Source: RFQD01 sp049314515
Lineage (GTDB): Bacteria > Actinomycetota > Actinomycetes > Actinomycetales > Microbacteriaceae
NCBI GenBank assembly: GCA_049314515.1
Contig: JBMOEY010000007.1
Coordinates: 1 to 33,322, forward strand
Reading direction: 5' to 3'
Length of the DNA: 33,322 nucleotides
In this document: positions 1-6,665 of the stretch, piece after piece
Layout: every line of letters begins with the position of its first letter
How positions within the stretch are numbered: position 1 is the stretch's first letter
The notes under the pieces: generated by a model
The model's input: the letters and a program-made list of their open reading frames with translations, nothing else
What the model was told of the DNA's origin: nothing
The model's database searches: none
Program-made: the position numbers and the translations under genes

Positions 1-965
1 ACGAGATCGAGTTTCCACGCGAGATTGACGCAGTCTCGGAATCCCGCGGCGAGGCCCTGACCAGCGAAGGGAGGCATCTTGTGCGCCGCGTCACCGAGGA
101 GCAGGACGCGCTGATTGCGCCATCCATCGGCCCAACCCGACTCAAAGCGATACACAACGCCTCGCTCAATTTCAGCGTTGCCCGGGTTGAGGTCAAAGGC
201 CTCCAGAAGTTTCCAGATGTTTTCGGGCGCAGCAAAAGCTTCGGGGTCTTCTCCCTCGTGCAGCATGAATTCCCAGCGTCGACGCCCCGGCCCGGCCGGC
301 ACCACTGTGGTCGGGCGATTGGGATCGGCAACCTGCTTGGCCAGGTGCGTCACGTTGGACCCCTCGCCGGGAATCACGTCTACGACGAGCCAGTCAAAGA
401 AGTAACCGAGGTCGTGCCACGTGATGTCGGCAGCCCGGCGGGTCTCACTGTTCGCCCCATCCGCTCCCAGGACATATCTGGCACGCAGCTTGCGCACGTC
501 TCCCGTTTCGACATCCACGAGATCCACGTCCACTCCACTGGGGTCTTGGCCTGTGACGACAACGCCCGCCCCGCGAACCGCCTCGAGAGTTTTCTGTTCA
601 AACATCTTGTCGTTGATGTGCCGCTCGAGACCCGGCTGGTTGTAGAAGTACACGTTGTTCCAGCCCGAGGGGTCGATTCCGGTCCAGTCGACGAGGTGCA
701 GAATCTCGTCGTTGCCGTTGACCCAGATGTACATGTCGTCGTACGGTTCGACGCAATCCGGCATGCGATCAGGATGAAGGTCGACCGACTGCAAGATGCG
801 CGCGATTTCTGCATCGTGGGCCACTGCACGTGGCAGACCGTAGGGGCTCGACTTCTTGTCAGCGACGAGCACGCTGTGCCCCTTGCGTGCCAGCATCAAG
901 GCAATCATCTTGCCAACCGGCCCCATGCCAGCGACAACGACGTCGAACGATTGAGTTTCCGACAT
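1..965 (-). CDS. MhpA-like FAD-dependent aromatic monooxygenase (partial, C-terminus off the left edge)
   Basis: Flavoprotein hydroxylase of the FAD_binding_3 family; enzymes of this family hydroxylate a phenolic ring using NAD(P)H and O2. About 321 residues are visible. The N-terminus (MSETQSFDVVVAGMGPVGKM) has the dinucleotide-binding GxGxxG motif as GMGPVG. The DG motif follows near the middle (GADGANSETRR), then RRRWEFM and the FAD-ribityl GD motif GDAAHKMPPFAGQG. RRRWEFM and the GD segment resemble E. coli MhpA (3-(3-hydroxyphenyl)propionate hydroxylase) more than PobA. The ATG at 965 is preceded by GAGGAGA five bases upstream. It lies downstream of the CoA-transferase genes on the same strand but has its own promoter-like sequence. 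Context suggests a peripheral aromatic route ending in 3-oxoadipate; the substrate is not determinable here. Resorcinol/hydroxybenzoate hydroxylases are alternatives. Confidence 0.85.
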   Translation of the reverse strand, partial: MSETQSFDVVVAGMGPVGKMIALMLARKGHSVLVADKKSSPYGLPRAVAHDAEIARILQSVDLHPDRMPDCVEPYDDMYIWVNGNDEILHLVDWTGIDPSGWNNVYFYNQPGLERHINDKMFEQKTLEAVRGAGVVVTGQDPSGVDVDLVDVETGDVRKLRARYVLGADGANSETRRAADITWHDLGYFFDWLVVDVIPGEGSNVTHLAKQVADPNRPTTVVPAGPGRRRWEFMLHEGEDPEAFAAPENIWKLLEAFDLNPGNAEIERGVVYRFESGWADGWRNQRVLLLGDAAHKMPPFAGQGLAAGFRDCVNLAWKLDL

Positions 966-1036
966 GATTCTCCTCATTGAGATATCTGTTGTGGGATTCG
1001 TGGCCTCATCAACAGGACACGACTAAAGTAAAACCG

Positions 1037-1066
1037 AATATATCGAATTTATAATGCTTATTCGAA
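1037..1066 (-). promoter_or_regulatory. Putative promoter of the flavin monooxygenase gene with inverted repeat
   Basis: Read on the minus strand: a -35-like TTCGAA (1061-1066), an 18-bp spacer and a -10-like TATATT (1037-1042) followed by CGG. The same TATATTCGG and the same 18-bp spacing occur in front of the CoA-transferase gene. An inverted repeat TCGAAT (1043-1048) / ATTCGA (1060-1065) with an 11-bp spacer fills the space between the boxes, a plausible repressor or activator site, perhaps for a neighbouring IclR protein. This is inference from sequence only. Confidence 0.45.
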
Positions 1067-1070
1067 ATTA

Positions 1071-1736
1071 TTAGTTAATTTCGGGGGATGCGTCGTCGCC
1101 CTCGAGATTCATACGAAAAGCGCATCCTGTTTTGCTCGCGACATCATCGAGCGAAACGCCCGGTGCCATGCGACGTAGTGTGAGTCCGTCGGCATCGACG
1201 TCAAAAACCGCGAGGTCGGTAATGATGCGATCGACACAGGCTCGACCGGTCAGTGGCAGGTCGCACTCTTCGACGATCTTGGGCGACCCGTCTTTTGCGA
1301 CGTGCTCGGTTACAACAATCACATGGGGTGTTCCGGCAACCAGATCCATCGCGCCGCCCATCCCCTTGACGAGCTTTCCCGGAATGGTCCAGTTCGCGAG
1401 ATCTCCGCGTCGAGACACTTGCATTGCGCCGAGTACCGCAATCTCAACGTGCCCACCGCGAATCATGGCGAATGACGTTGCGGAATCGAAGAAGCTCGCT
1501 CCTGGTGTCACCGTCACTGTTTGCTTGCCGGCATTAATGAGGTCAGCGTCTTCCTCGCCCTCGAAAGGAAAAGGCCCCATACCGAGAAGTCCGTTCTCAC
1601 TCTGGAGCGTGACGTGAATCCCGTGCGGCACATGATTCGCAACCAGAGTGGGGATACCGATTCCGAGGTTGACGTAATCTCCGTCATTCAGCTCTTGCGC
1701 GGCAATCGCCGCCATTTCGTGTCGTGTCCACGTCAT
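1071..1736 (-). CDS. pcaJ: 3-oxoacid/3-oxoadipate CoA-transferase, beta subunit
   Basis: Subunit B (221 aa) of a class I CoA-transferase that moves CoA from succinyl-CoA onto a 3-oxoacid. The family hallmarks are GIGIPTLV near the N-terminus and SENGLLGMGPFP, whose glutamate is the catalytic residue forming the glutamyl-CoA thioester. The ATG at 1736 (MTWTRHEMAA) was chosen over an upstream in-frame extension because GAGGGG lies about six bases before it and because the longer version would run into the alpha-subunit gene. The alpha-subunit stop is 10 bp upstream, so the two are co-transcribed and probably translationally linked. Next to an aromatic monooxygenase the likely substrate is 3-oxoadipate (PcaJ), but acetoacetate (ScoB/AtoA type) cannot be excluded. 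Confidence 0.88.
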   Translation of the reverse strand: MTWTRHEMAAIAAQELNDGDYVNLGIGIPTLVANHVPHGIHVTLQSENGLLGMGPFPFEGEEDADLINAGKQTVTVTPGASFFDSATSFAMIRGGHVEIAVLGAMQVSRRGDLANWTIPGKLVKGMGGAMDLVAGTPHVIVVTEHVAKDGSPKIVEECDLPLTGRACVDRIITDLAVFDVDADGLTLRRMAPGVSLDDVASKTGCAFRMNLEGDDASPEIN

Positions 1737-1746
1737 AATCGGCCCC

Positions 1747-2451
1747 TCATTCCCCGCCGCGCACGCGAACCGTGCGCTGTTCAATGTCTTTTTCGCGTGG
1801 AGCCGCGCGCACCACGCGCTGCACAAAAATTCCGGGAGTGACCACAATGTTTGGGTCGAGCGGAACATTAGAAATCACCTCGACGTCAGCGATTGTGACG
1901 CGACCGCACATCGCTGCGAGCGGGTTGAAGTTGCGCGCAGAATGTCGGTAAATCAGATTTCCCCAGATGTCAGCGGTGTGCGCATGGACCAACGCAACGT
2001 CGGCAACGATTCCGCGCTCAAGCAAGTAGGTCTCGCCATCAAAATCCATGTGCGGCTTGCCTTCAGCAATTGGCGTGCCAACTCCGGTCTTCGTGTAAAA
2101 GCCCGGGATGCCCGACCCGCCCGCGCGCATTCGCTCAGCCAACGTGCCCTGTGGCGTGAACTCGACCTCGAGTTCACCGCTCAGATATTGCTCGGCGAAC
2201 AGTTTGTTTTCCCCGACGTAAGACGCGATGACTTTCGTTACTTGTTTGTTTTCCAGCAGAAGCCCCAAACCTTTGCCATCAACTCCCATGTTGTTCGACA
2301 CGATGGTGAGGTTTGTCGCACCGCTGTCACGTAACGCTTCAATGAGATCCGTTGGGTTGCCACTCAGTCCAAATCCACCGACAGCAATTGTTGCCCCATC
2401 AAAGACAACGTCACGAAGCGCCGTGGACGAGTCTGACCATATTTTGGACAC
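1747..2451 (-). CDS. pcaI: 3-oxoacid/3-oxoadipate CoA-transferase, alpha subunit
   Basis: Subunit A (234 aa) of the same class I CoA-transferase. The conserved GATIAVGGFGLSGNPTDLI segment near residue 20 forms the CoA/oxyanion glycine loop region, and later GGSGIPGFYTKTGVGT is typical of the PcaI/ScoA family. The start was set at GTG 2451 (reads MSKIWSDSS) because GAGGG stands five bases upstream; in-frame ATGs at 2472 and 2508 lack comparable ribosome binding sites. The gene is first in a minus-strand set pcaI-pcaJ-monooxygenase, and a good -35/-10 pair lies upstream. Product: cytoplasmic heterotetramer converting 3-oxoadipate to its CoA thioester for thiolytic cleavage. The exact 3-oxoacid used is inferred from context. 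Confidence 0.88.
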   Translation of the reverse strand: MSKIWSDSSTALRDVVFDGATIAVGGFGLSGNPTDLIEALRDSGATNLTIVSNNMGVDGKGLGLLLENKQVTKVIASYVGENKLFAEQYLSGELEVEFTPQGTLAERMRAGGSGIPGFYTKTGVGTPIAEGKPHMDFDGETYLLERGIVADVALVHAHTADIWGNLIYRHSARNFNPLAAMCGRVTIADVEVISNVPLDPNIVVTPGIFVQRVVRAAPREKDIEQRTVRVRGGE

Positions 2452-2512
2452 GTAACCCTCATTTGCTTCCATTACGACCGAAAAATCGCCAACATCGTGG
2501 CGATGCATTCCG

Positions 2513-2542
2513 AATATAGGGTTTTATTCACGGATAAATCAA
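2513..2542 (-). promoter_or_regulatory. Putative promoter of the CoA-transferase operon
   Basis: On the minus strand TTGATT (2537-2542) and TATATT (2513-2518) are separated by 18 bp, predicting transcription from about 2506 and a leader of roughly 55 nt. An imperfect inverted repeat GGCAATTTT/AAATATGCC (2552-2574) lies just upstream of the -35, and ATCGCC/GGCGAT (2485-2504) lies in the leader; either could be an IclR operator. The sites are predicted by eye. Confidence 0.5.
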
Positions 2543-2610
2543 AGCAAAACCGGCAATTTTGGTCGAAATATGCCTTACGACACACAAAGTGAACACAACG
2601 CTCAGCGTTC

Positions 2611-2623
2611 TCCATAATATGGA
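2611..2623. promoter_or_regulatory. Perfect 13-bp palindrome over the IclR gene -10 region
   Basis: TCCATA-A-TATGGA is a perfect inverted repeat seven bases before the IclR start codon. It overlaps TAATAT (2615-2620), which sits nine bases before the ATG and is the best -10 candidate for that gene. A palindrome covering the promoter of its own adjacent regulator is the usual layout of IclR-family autorepression. Confidence 0.45.
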
Positions 2624-2629
2624 CACATC

Positions 2630-3409
2630 ATGGCTCAATCGATTCCCGGAACTCAGGTTGTCTCTCGCGCGGCCGCGGTGCTTCGCGTGGTTAGTTCGCA
2701 CACTCCTGACGGAGTGACGTCGAGTCAGGTCGCTACACTGACGTCGCTCACTCGGCCAACCGCTCATCGACTGCTCGCGTCACTCGCAGCCGAAGGTTTT
2801 CTTGACCAAGATTCGCGCACATCCACCTGGCATCTCGGCCCCGAGCTTTACCTCATGGGTGCTGTCGCCGCGCCACGTTATGACATCACCACTATCGCTC
2901 AACCTCTCATTCATGAGCTGGCGAGCGAAACCGGAGAAAGCGCTTTTCTGTCCGCACGCCGTGGCTACGAAACCGTCTGCCTAGTTCGCGAAGAGGGCGC
3001 GTTTCCCATCCGATCATTTGTGCTCTATGAGGGTGTTCGGTTTCCGCTCGGCGTCGCGTCGGCCGGCATGGCAATTCTCGCGTTCCTGCCCGATGACGAG
3101 ATTGACGCATACCTCGCGCATCGCGAATCCATATCCACGGAGTTTCAGCGTCAACACACACCGAATCTCGTCTGGCAACGAATTCGGGAGGCTCGAGCGC
3201 GCGGTTACTCAGTCAATCCCGGGTTGATTGTTCAGGGTAGTTTTGGCATCGGCGCGGCGGTGTTCGACGAGTCTGGGCGCCCTGCGTGGGCGCTGAGTTT
3301 GACCGGAGTCGAGTCGCGTTTCTCGACCGAACGTCAACCAGAGCTTGGCAGGCTGCTGGTCGACAAAGCCCACGCTTTGACGCAGCTATTGAAAGGTAGG
3401 CGGCCGTGA
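2630..3409 (+). CDS. IclR-family transcriptional regulator (first of two)
   Basis: 259-residue regulator. The N-terminal winged helix-turn-helix (about residues 10-70) contains VSRAAAVLRVV, SSQVATLTSLTRPTAHRLLASLAAEGF and the wing sequence WHLGPELYLMG; the C-terminal IclR effector domain runs from about 85 to 250 (PIRSFVLYEGVRFPLGVASAGMAILAFL and GIGAAVFDESGRPAWALSLTG). It is divergent from the CoA-transferase/monooxygenase genes across a 178-bp region, so it is the prime candidate to control them in response to an aromatic intermediate (PcaR/PobR style). No Shine-Dalgarno is obvious; the ATG follows TAATAT by nine bases, suggesting a leaderless or nearly leaderless message. Its stop overlaps the ABC gene start (GTGA). 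Confidence 0.88.
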   Translation: MAQSIPGTQVVSRAAAVLRVVSSHTPDGVTSSQVATLTSLTRPTAHRLLASLAAEGFLDQDSRTSTWHLGPELYLMGAVAAPRYDITTIAQPLIHELASETGESAFLSARRGYETVCLVREEGAFPIRSFVLYEGVRFPLGVASAGMAILAFLPDDEIDAYLAHRESISTEFQRQHTPNLVWQRIREARARGYSVNPGLIVQGSFGIGAAVFDESGRPAWALSLTGVESRFSTERQPELGRLLVDKAHALTQLLKGRRP

Positions 3410-4197
3410 CCGATTTCGCCATCAACCTCGATCACGTCAGTGTTCTCCGATCGGGCAAACCAACACTCGACGACGTCAGCTTTCAGGTGCGTCGCGGAGA
3501 GCACTGGGCAGTCATCGGACCGAACGGCGCAGGTAAGTCGACATTGCTTGCGGTGTGCGCCACGTCCACCCTTCCCGTGCGCGGCACCGCGACCATTCTT
3601 GGTCGCCAGGTGGGCAAGGTCGCCGTGACCGAGATTCGCGAGCACCTTGCCTATGTCACGACTCATCATCGCCTCGAGTGGCCAATGACCGCCCGTGACA
3701 TCGTGCTGACCGGTTTTACCAACACGATCGAAACGCCGATGCGCTGGCAGGCGACTCCCGAGCAGACAGCCGCGGCGGATGCGCAACTCGCCAAATTCGG
3801 ACTGCTCGCGTCGGCCGGCACCTCATGGCGCGCGCTGTCCCAGGGCGAGCTCGGGCGCACGCTGCTCGCCCGAGCCACACTCACGAAGCCCGAATTAGCC
3901 CTGTTTGACGAGCCCGCGGCCGGACTCGACTTGGCCGCCCGCGAACAGGTGCTCGACACCATCGATGAACTGACCACCGACAATCCGCGCATGACAAGCG
4001 TCATGATTACTCACCACCTTGAAGAGTTGCCATCCACAACGACTCACGCTGCGCTGATGAGCAAGGGCAAAGTCATCGAATCGGGCCCCGCGACCGCAGT
4101 CCTGACTTCCAAAAATTTGACGACGTGCTTCGGCGTGCCGATTGTCGTCGATTATGCGCACGGGCGTTGGTCGAGCAGAAGCGGGAGGCAAGCATGA
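3406..4197 (+). CDS. Stand-alone ABC-type ATPase (YlmA-like)
   Basis: 263-residue ABC ATPase starting at GTG, which overlaps the IclR stop by four bases (GTGA). Walker A is GPNGAGKST (about residues 38-46), the signature is LSQGE (144-148, in place of LSGGQ), Walker B is ALFDEP (165-170) followed by the D-loop AAGLD, and the H-loop is ITHHLEEL (about 201-208). The usual Q-loop glutamine after strand 4 is not evident: the segment reads AYVTTHHRLEWP. No permease or binding protein is encoded nearby. The overall look resembles ATP-binding proteins annotated as YlmA/ModF-like, whose transport role is unclear. The gene is sandwiched between two IclR regulators with overlaps at both ends, so all three are translationally coupled. 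Transport substrate unknown. Confidence 0.8.
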   Translation: MTDFAINLDHVSVLRSGKPTLDDVSFQVRRGEHWAVIGPNGAGKSTLLAVCATSTLPVRGTATILGRQVGKVAVTEIREHLAYVTTHHRLEWPMTARDIVLTGFTNTIETPMRWQATPEQTAAADAQLAKFGLLASAGTSWRALSQGELGRTLLARATLTKPELALFDEPAAGLDLAAREQVLDTIDELTTDNPRMTSVMITHHLEELPSTTTHAALMSKGKVIESGPATAVLTSKNLTTCFGVPIVVDYAHGRWSSRSGRQA

Positions 4198-4946
4198 CTC
4201 AACCGTCAATGATTTCGCGCGTATCCGATGTGCTTCGAATATTCCAGGGCAGCGAGAAGGCCCTCTCGGTTAGTGACATCGGCCGGCGCGCCGGTATTCC
4301 CAAGGCATCGGCGGCGCGAATAGTGGCGGAGATGGTCGACGTCGGACTTCTCGAACACGACGGCGACAAAATTCAACTTGGTATTCGAATGTTTGAACTC
4401 GGGCAGCACGCAAATCGCCCGATTGACCTTCGTAAGCTCGCGTTGCCCACCATGTCTGAACTGATGAAGGCAACCGGTCAAACGGTGCATCTTGCAGTTC
4501 TCGAGGGAACCGAGGTGGTGTACATCCAAATTCTTCGAAGCAGATCAACCCCGCCTCTTCCCTCACGGGTCGGCGGAAGGTTGCCGGCCTACGCGACCGG
4601 TGTCGGCAAAGTGCTTCTGGCCTACGCCCCGGTTGCCGTCATTGACGAAATCTGCGATGCACCCATGGTTTCGATCGGGCCGAAAACAATCACCGAGCCG
4701 GCACGTTTACGCAATGAAATTGCGACCATCCGTTCAAATCGCATCGCTTTTGAGCGCGAAGAATCAACGACGAACGTCGGATGCGCAGCCGCCCCGATTC
4801 TCAACGCTCTGGGTGACGCTATCGCCGCGATTTCGGTCTCGGTGCACCTGCACCAGACAGACCTTTCCAAAATGGGACCAGCGGTCGCGACAGCTGCGAT
4901 GTCATTGTCTCGCGAGGCCGCCCGAAGTCGACTCCTGCAGCATTAG
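4194..4946 (+). CDS. IclR-family transcriptional regulator (second of two)
   Basis: 250-residue regulator with an N-terminal winged helix (SRVSDVLRIFQ, SVSDIGRRAGIPKASAARIVAEMVDVG) and a C-terminal effector-binding domain (PTMSELMKATGQTVHLAVLEG, RLPAYATGVGKVLLAY). ATG 4194 overlaps the ABC stop in an ATGA and is preceded by GGGAGG; an upstream in-frame methionine inside the ABC gene is rejected. It is clearly distinct from the first IclR protein, not a recent duplicate, since few stretches match. Likely targets are unknown; being last in a regulator-ATPase-regulator set, it may act on a distant catabolic operon. It ends 11 bp from the convergent HNH gene. Confidence 0.87.
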   Translation: MTQPSMISRVSDVLRIFQGSEKALSVSDIGRRAGIPKASAARIVAEMVDVGLLEHDGDKIQLGIRMFELGQHANRPIDLRKLALPTMSELMKATGQTVHLAVLEGTEVVYIQILRSRSTPPLPSRVGGRLPAYATGVGKVLLAYAPVAVIDEICDAPMVSIGPKTITEPARLRNEIATIRSNRIAFEREESTTNVGCAAAPILNALGDAIAAISVSVHLHQTDLSKMGPAVATAAMSLSREAARSRLLQH

Positions 4947-4957
4947 GGAACGACCAG

Positions 4958-5452
4958 CTACGCCGCCGCCAAGAAGTCGTCCCACTCGGATTGACGCTTC
5001 TCGATGCCCATCGCAAACCACGCCGGTCCGCTCGGCATGCGAGGCGCCGTGCGCAAGGACCACCCGAGATCACGAAGCATCCGGTCGCCCTTGACGTTGT
5101 TACACCGAAAGCAGCAGGCCACTAGGTTTTCCCATGAATCCTGACCGCCCCGCGATCGCGGCACCACGTGATCGATCGTGGTCGCTGAGGCGGGGCAGTA
5201 AGCGCACCGATACCCATCTCGACGCAGCACGCCTCTCCGCGAAACAGGAATGCGCCGCACATACGGGACTCGTACGTAGCGGCGCAAGACGATAACACTG
5301 GGGCGATCGAACGTTGCAGTGACCGTTTGTATGGGATGCTCGGGGTCTATCTTGATCACCGACGCCTTGTCATTCAGCACGAGCATCAGCGCTCGTCGAA
5401 ACGACACAACGGCAAGCGGCTCATAGCCCGCGTTGAGAACCAAGGTTTGCAT
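4958..5452 (-). CDS. HNH endonuclease family protein
   Basis: 164-residue protein of the compact actinobacterial HNH family. The HNH core lies at about residues 79-125: zinc ligands CAYC (83-86) and CFRC (114-117), the TIDHVVPRSRGG segment carrying the catalytic histidine (about 95), and ENL with the conserved asparagine (about 109). The N-terminal part (TLVLNAGYEPLAVVSFRRAL) is the conserved domain usually found in these chromosomal HNH proteins. The start is supported by GAAGGAGG five bases upstream of ATG. It is a chromosomally conserved gene of unknown physiological role, probably a nicking or repair nuclease. There is no sign of a homing element or a restriction partner. Confidence 0.85.
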   Translation of the reverse strand: MQTLVLNAGYEPLAVVSFRRALMLVLNDKASVIKIDPEHPIQTVTATFDRPSVIVLRRYVRVPYVRRIPVSRRGVLRRDGYRCAYCPASATTIDHVVPRSRGGQDSWENLVACCFRCNNVKGDRMLRDLGWSLRTAPRMPSGPAWFAMGIEKRQSEWDDFLAAA

Positions 5453-5469
5453 CGCGCCTCCTTCGAGCT

Positions 5470-5490
5470 TTCCTGCGTGGCGTGCAGGAA
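5470..5490. repeat. Inverted repeat between the NlpC/P60 and HNH genes
   Basis: TTCCTGC and GCAGGAA are perfect 7-bp arms around a 7-nt loop. The repeat lies 18 bp upstream of the HNH start and about 100 bp after the NlpC stop on the same strand. It could be a weak terminator (no T-tract follows) or a hairpin in the HNH leader. Confidence 0.4.
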
Positions 5491-5586
5491 CAACAGAAGT
5501 TCTTGGGATGAACCTACGCCCGAAAACCTGAGAGCGTCAGAAACGGCGCGCCGAAATCAGGTGAAGAAATACTGCCAAACGCGAAA

Positions 5587-6450
5587 CTAGTTGATTCCTA
5601 CCCGGAAGACGATGTAGTAGCTCGACCAAATCGGGCGAATCTCGATGCTCTCGCCCTCCGTCGGTGAGTCGAGCATCATGCCCGGTCCGGCCCAGAACCC
5701 AACGTGTCCGGGCATCCAGACCAAGTCACCAGGCTGGGCATCCGCCTCCGCAATAGGCGTTCCCATGTTGAGTTGAGACGACGCCATGTGTGGCAACTCA
5801 ATTCCAAATTTGGAATAGACAAACATGGTGAACCCTGAGCAGTCAAAGCCCGCTGGAGTCGCGCCATACGCAAGATACGGCGTCCCAATGTACTGGCGCG
5901 CATCGTCGAAAACTGCCGCAAGACTGAAATCTGGGTACGGCGGGTTCGCAAGAAAATCTCGGTAGGTCGGTCCGGAGTACGACGGGCGCACAATCTCGAC
6001 CACGGGATCCGTAACTGACACGGATGTGGGGCGCGACGCGTCCGACGCTGCGTTGTGTGCCGAAATCGACTGCGCGGCCAAGGCCTGTCCGTATTCCGAT
6101 TCGATCGTTCCGGGCGTCAGTGCATAGGCCGGTAGCGCGAAGGTACCCACGAGCGCGAAGGCGATCGCGGAAACTCCCACGGTCCCCAGACGTCGCCGCG
6201 GCGACCGTGTGGCTGATGCAACCTTCGCCGCCCAGGCTGCGTTCGCTCGTTCCTGCTTTGACGCGGCCGCGTCGCGTGCGGTGGTCAAGGTCGACATCGC
6301 AGCTTCGATAACGTGACCCGCGGAACGAGTCAGGCGTTGCCGGGACGACCGGGACAGGGTCGATTTACGCGATTGCGATGAGTAAAGCTTGCGACCAGCC
6401 CGCGAGAGGCGATATTCGCCCGGTCCGGTGTAATTACCTAAATCTGCCAA
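5587..6450 (-). CDS. NlpC/P60-family cell-wall peptidase, secreted or membrane-anchored
   Basis: 287 residues. A basic N-terminal region of about 85 residues is followed by a hydrophobic segment (88-110) ending in ALPAYA, which resembles an unusually late signal peptide or a membrane anchor. The linker leads to the NlpC/P60 domain (about 178-287): catalytic cysteine in FDCSGF (C204), histidine in PGHVGFW (H249), with PGDLVWMP between. These enzymes cut D-Glu/meso-DAP (or equivalent) bonds in peptidoglycan stem peptides, acting outside the membrane during growth and division. The start is the TTG at 6450, supported by GGAGAG seven bases upstream; an internal ATG (6297) is the main alternative and would shorten the basic region. 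The gene is preceded by a long, hairpin-rich leader. Confidence 0.82.
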   Translation of the reverse strand: MADLGNYTGPGEYRLSRAGRKLYSSQSRKSTLSRSSRQRLTRSAGHVIEAAMSTLTTARDAAASKQERANAAWAAKVASATRSPRRRLGTVGVSAIAFALVGTFALPAYALTPGTIESEYGQALAAQSISAHNAASDASRPTSVSVTDPVVEIVRPSYSGPTYRDFLANPPYPDFSLAAVFDDARQYIGTPYLAYGATPAGFDCSGFTMFVYSKFGIELPHMASSQLNMGTPIAEADAQPGDLVWMPGHVGFWAGPGMMLDSPTEGESIEIRPIWSSYYIVFRVGIN

Positions 6451-6612
6451 AAGATTACTCTCCGGCGCTCCAACAAGCTAGGTTGCTTACCCCGCCACGA
6501 TGCACTGTTTGCGTCGATTTCTCGAGCAGAGGGGCGGGTGTTGGAACGCCTCTGCCATGAGGGCCACGGCGAGTGTTTACCGTGAACCACCCTCCATGTT
6601 ACCCGCGGGTAA
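6451..6612 (-). promoter_or_regulatory. Long structured leader/promoter region of the NlpC/P60 gene
   Basis: The gap before the cell-wall hydrolase holds two strong hairpins: GCAGAGG/CCTCTGC (arms 6526-6532 and 6549-6555), and GAGGG plus CACGG pairing with CCGTG plus CCCTC (6559-6594). Upstream of them is a 16-bp perfect palindrome. Long structured leaders in front of NlpC/P60 and rpf genes in actinobacteria are often c-di-AMP (ydaO) riboswitches, but the hallmark GGGGTGAA and CCGACAGC blocks are not seen here, so that identity is not claimed. Confidence 0.35.
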
Positions 6613-6613
6613 C
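6598..6613. promoter_or_regulatory. 16-bp perfect palindrome GTTACCCGCGGGTAAC
   Basis: A perfect palindrome whose half-sites read GTTAC-N6-GTAAC. That fits the actinobacterial GlnR pattern (GTnAC-N6-GnAAC) and resembles GTAAC-type sites reported for other OmpR-family regulators such as MtrA. It lies about 150 bp upstream of the NlpC/P60 start and directly next to the ideR terminator hairpin. Function inferred. Confidence 0.45.
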
Positions 6614-6645
6614 CGGGACGACACTTCGCTGACGGCGTGTCCCGG
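6613..6645 (-). terminator. Hairpin downstream of ideR
   Basis: CCGGG and ACAC (with a 3-nt bulge) pair with GTGT and CCCGG around a 12-nt loop, starting 21 bp after the ideR stop. There is no run of T, so this would be a weak or factor-assisted terminator. Confidence 0.4.
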
Positions 6646-6665
6646 ATTTGCAAATAACGCGAAAA

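Noticed and set aside
81..980. 299-residue plus-strand ORF
   Set aside because: Antisense shadow of the flavin monooxygenase, whose minus-strand frame has FAD motifs and a ribosome binding site.
1737..1868. 44-residue N-terminal extension of the CoA-transferase beta subunit
   Set aside because: It overlaps the alpha-subunit gene in another frame, lacks family similarity, and the ATG at 1736 has a good ribosome binding site.
6451..6660. c-di-AMP (ydaO) riboswitch
   Set aside because: Leader position and hairpins fit, but the diagnostic GGGGTGAA and CCGACAGCTAACC-type blocks were not found by eye; kept only as a structured leader needing an Rfam search.
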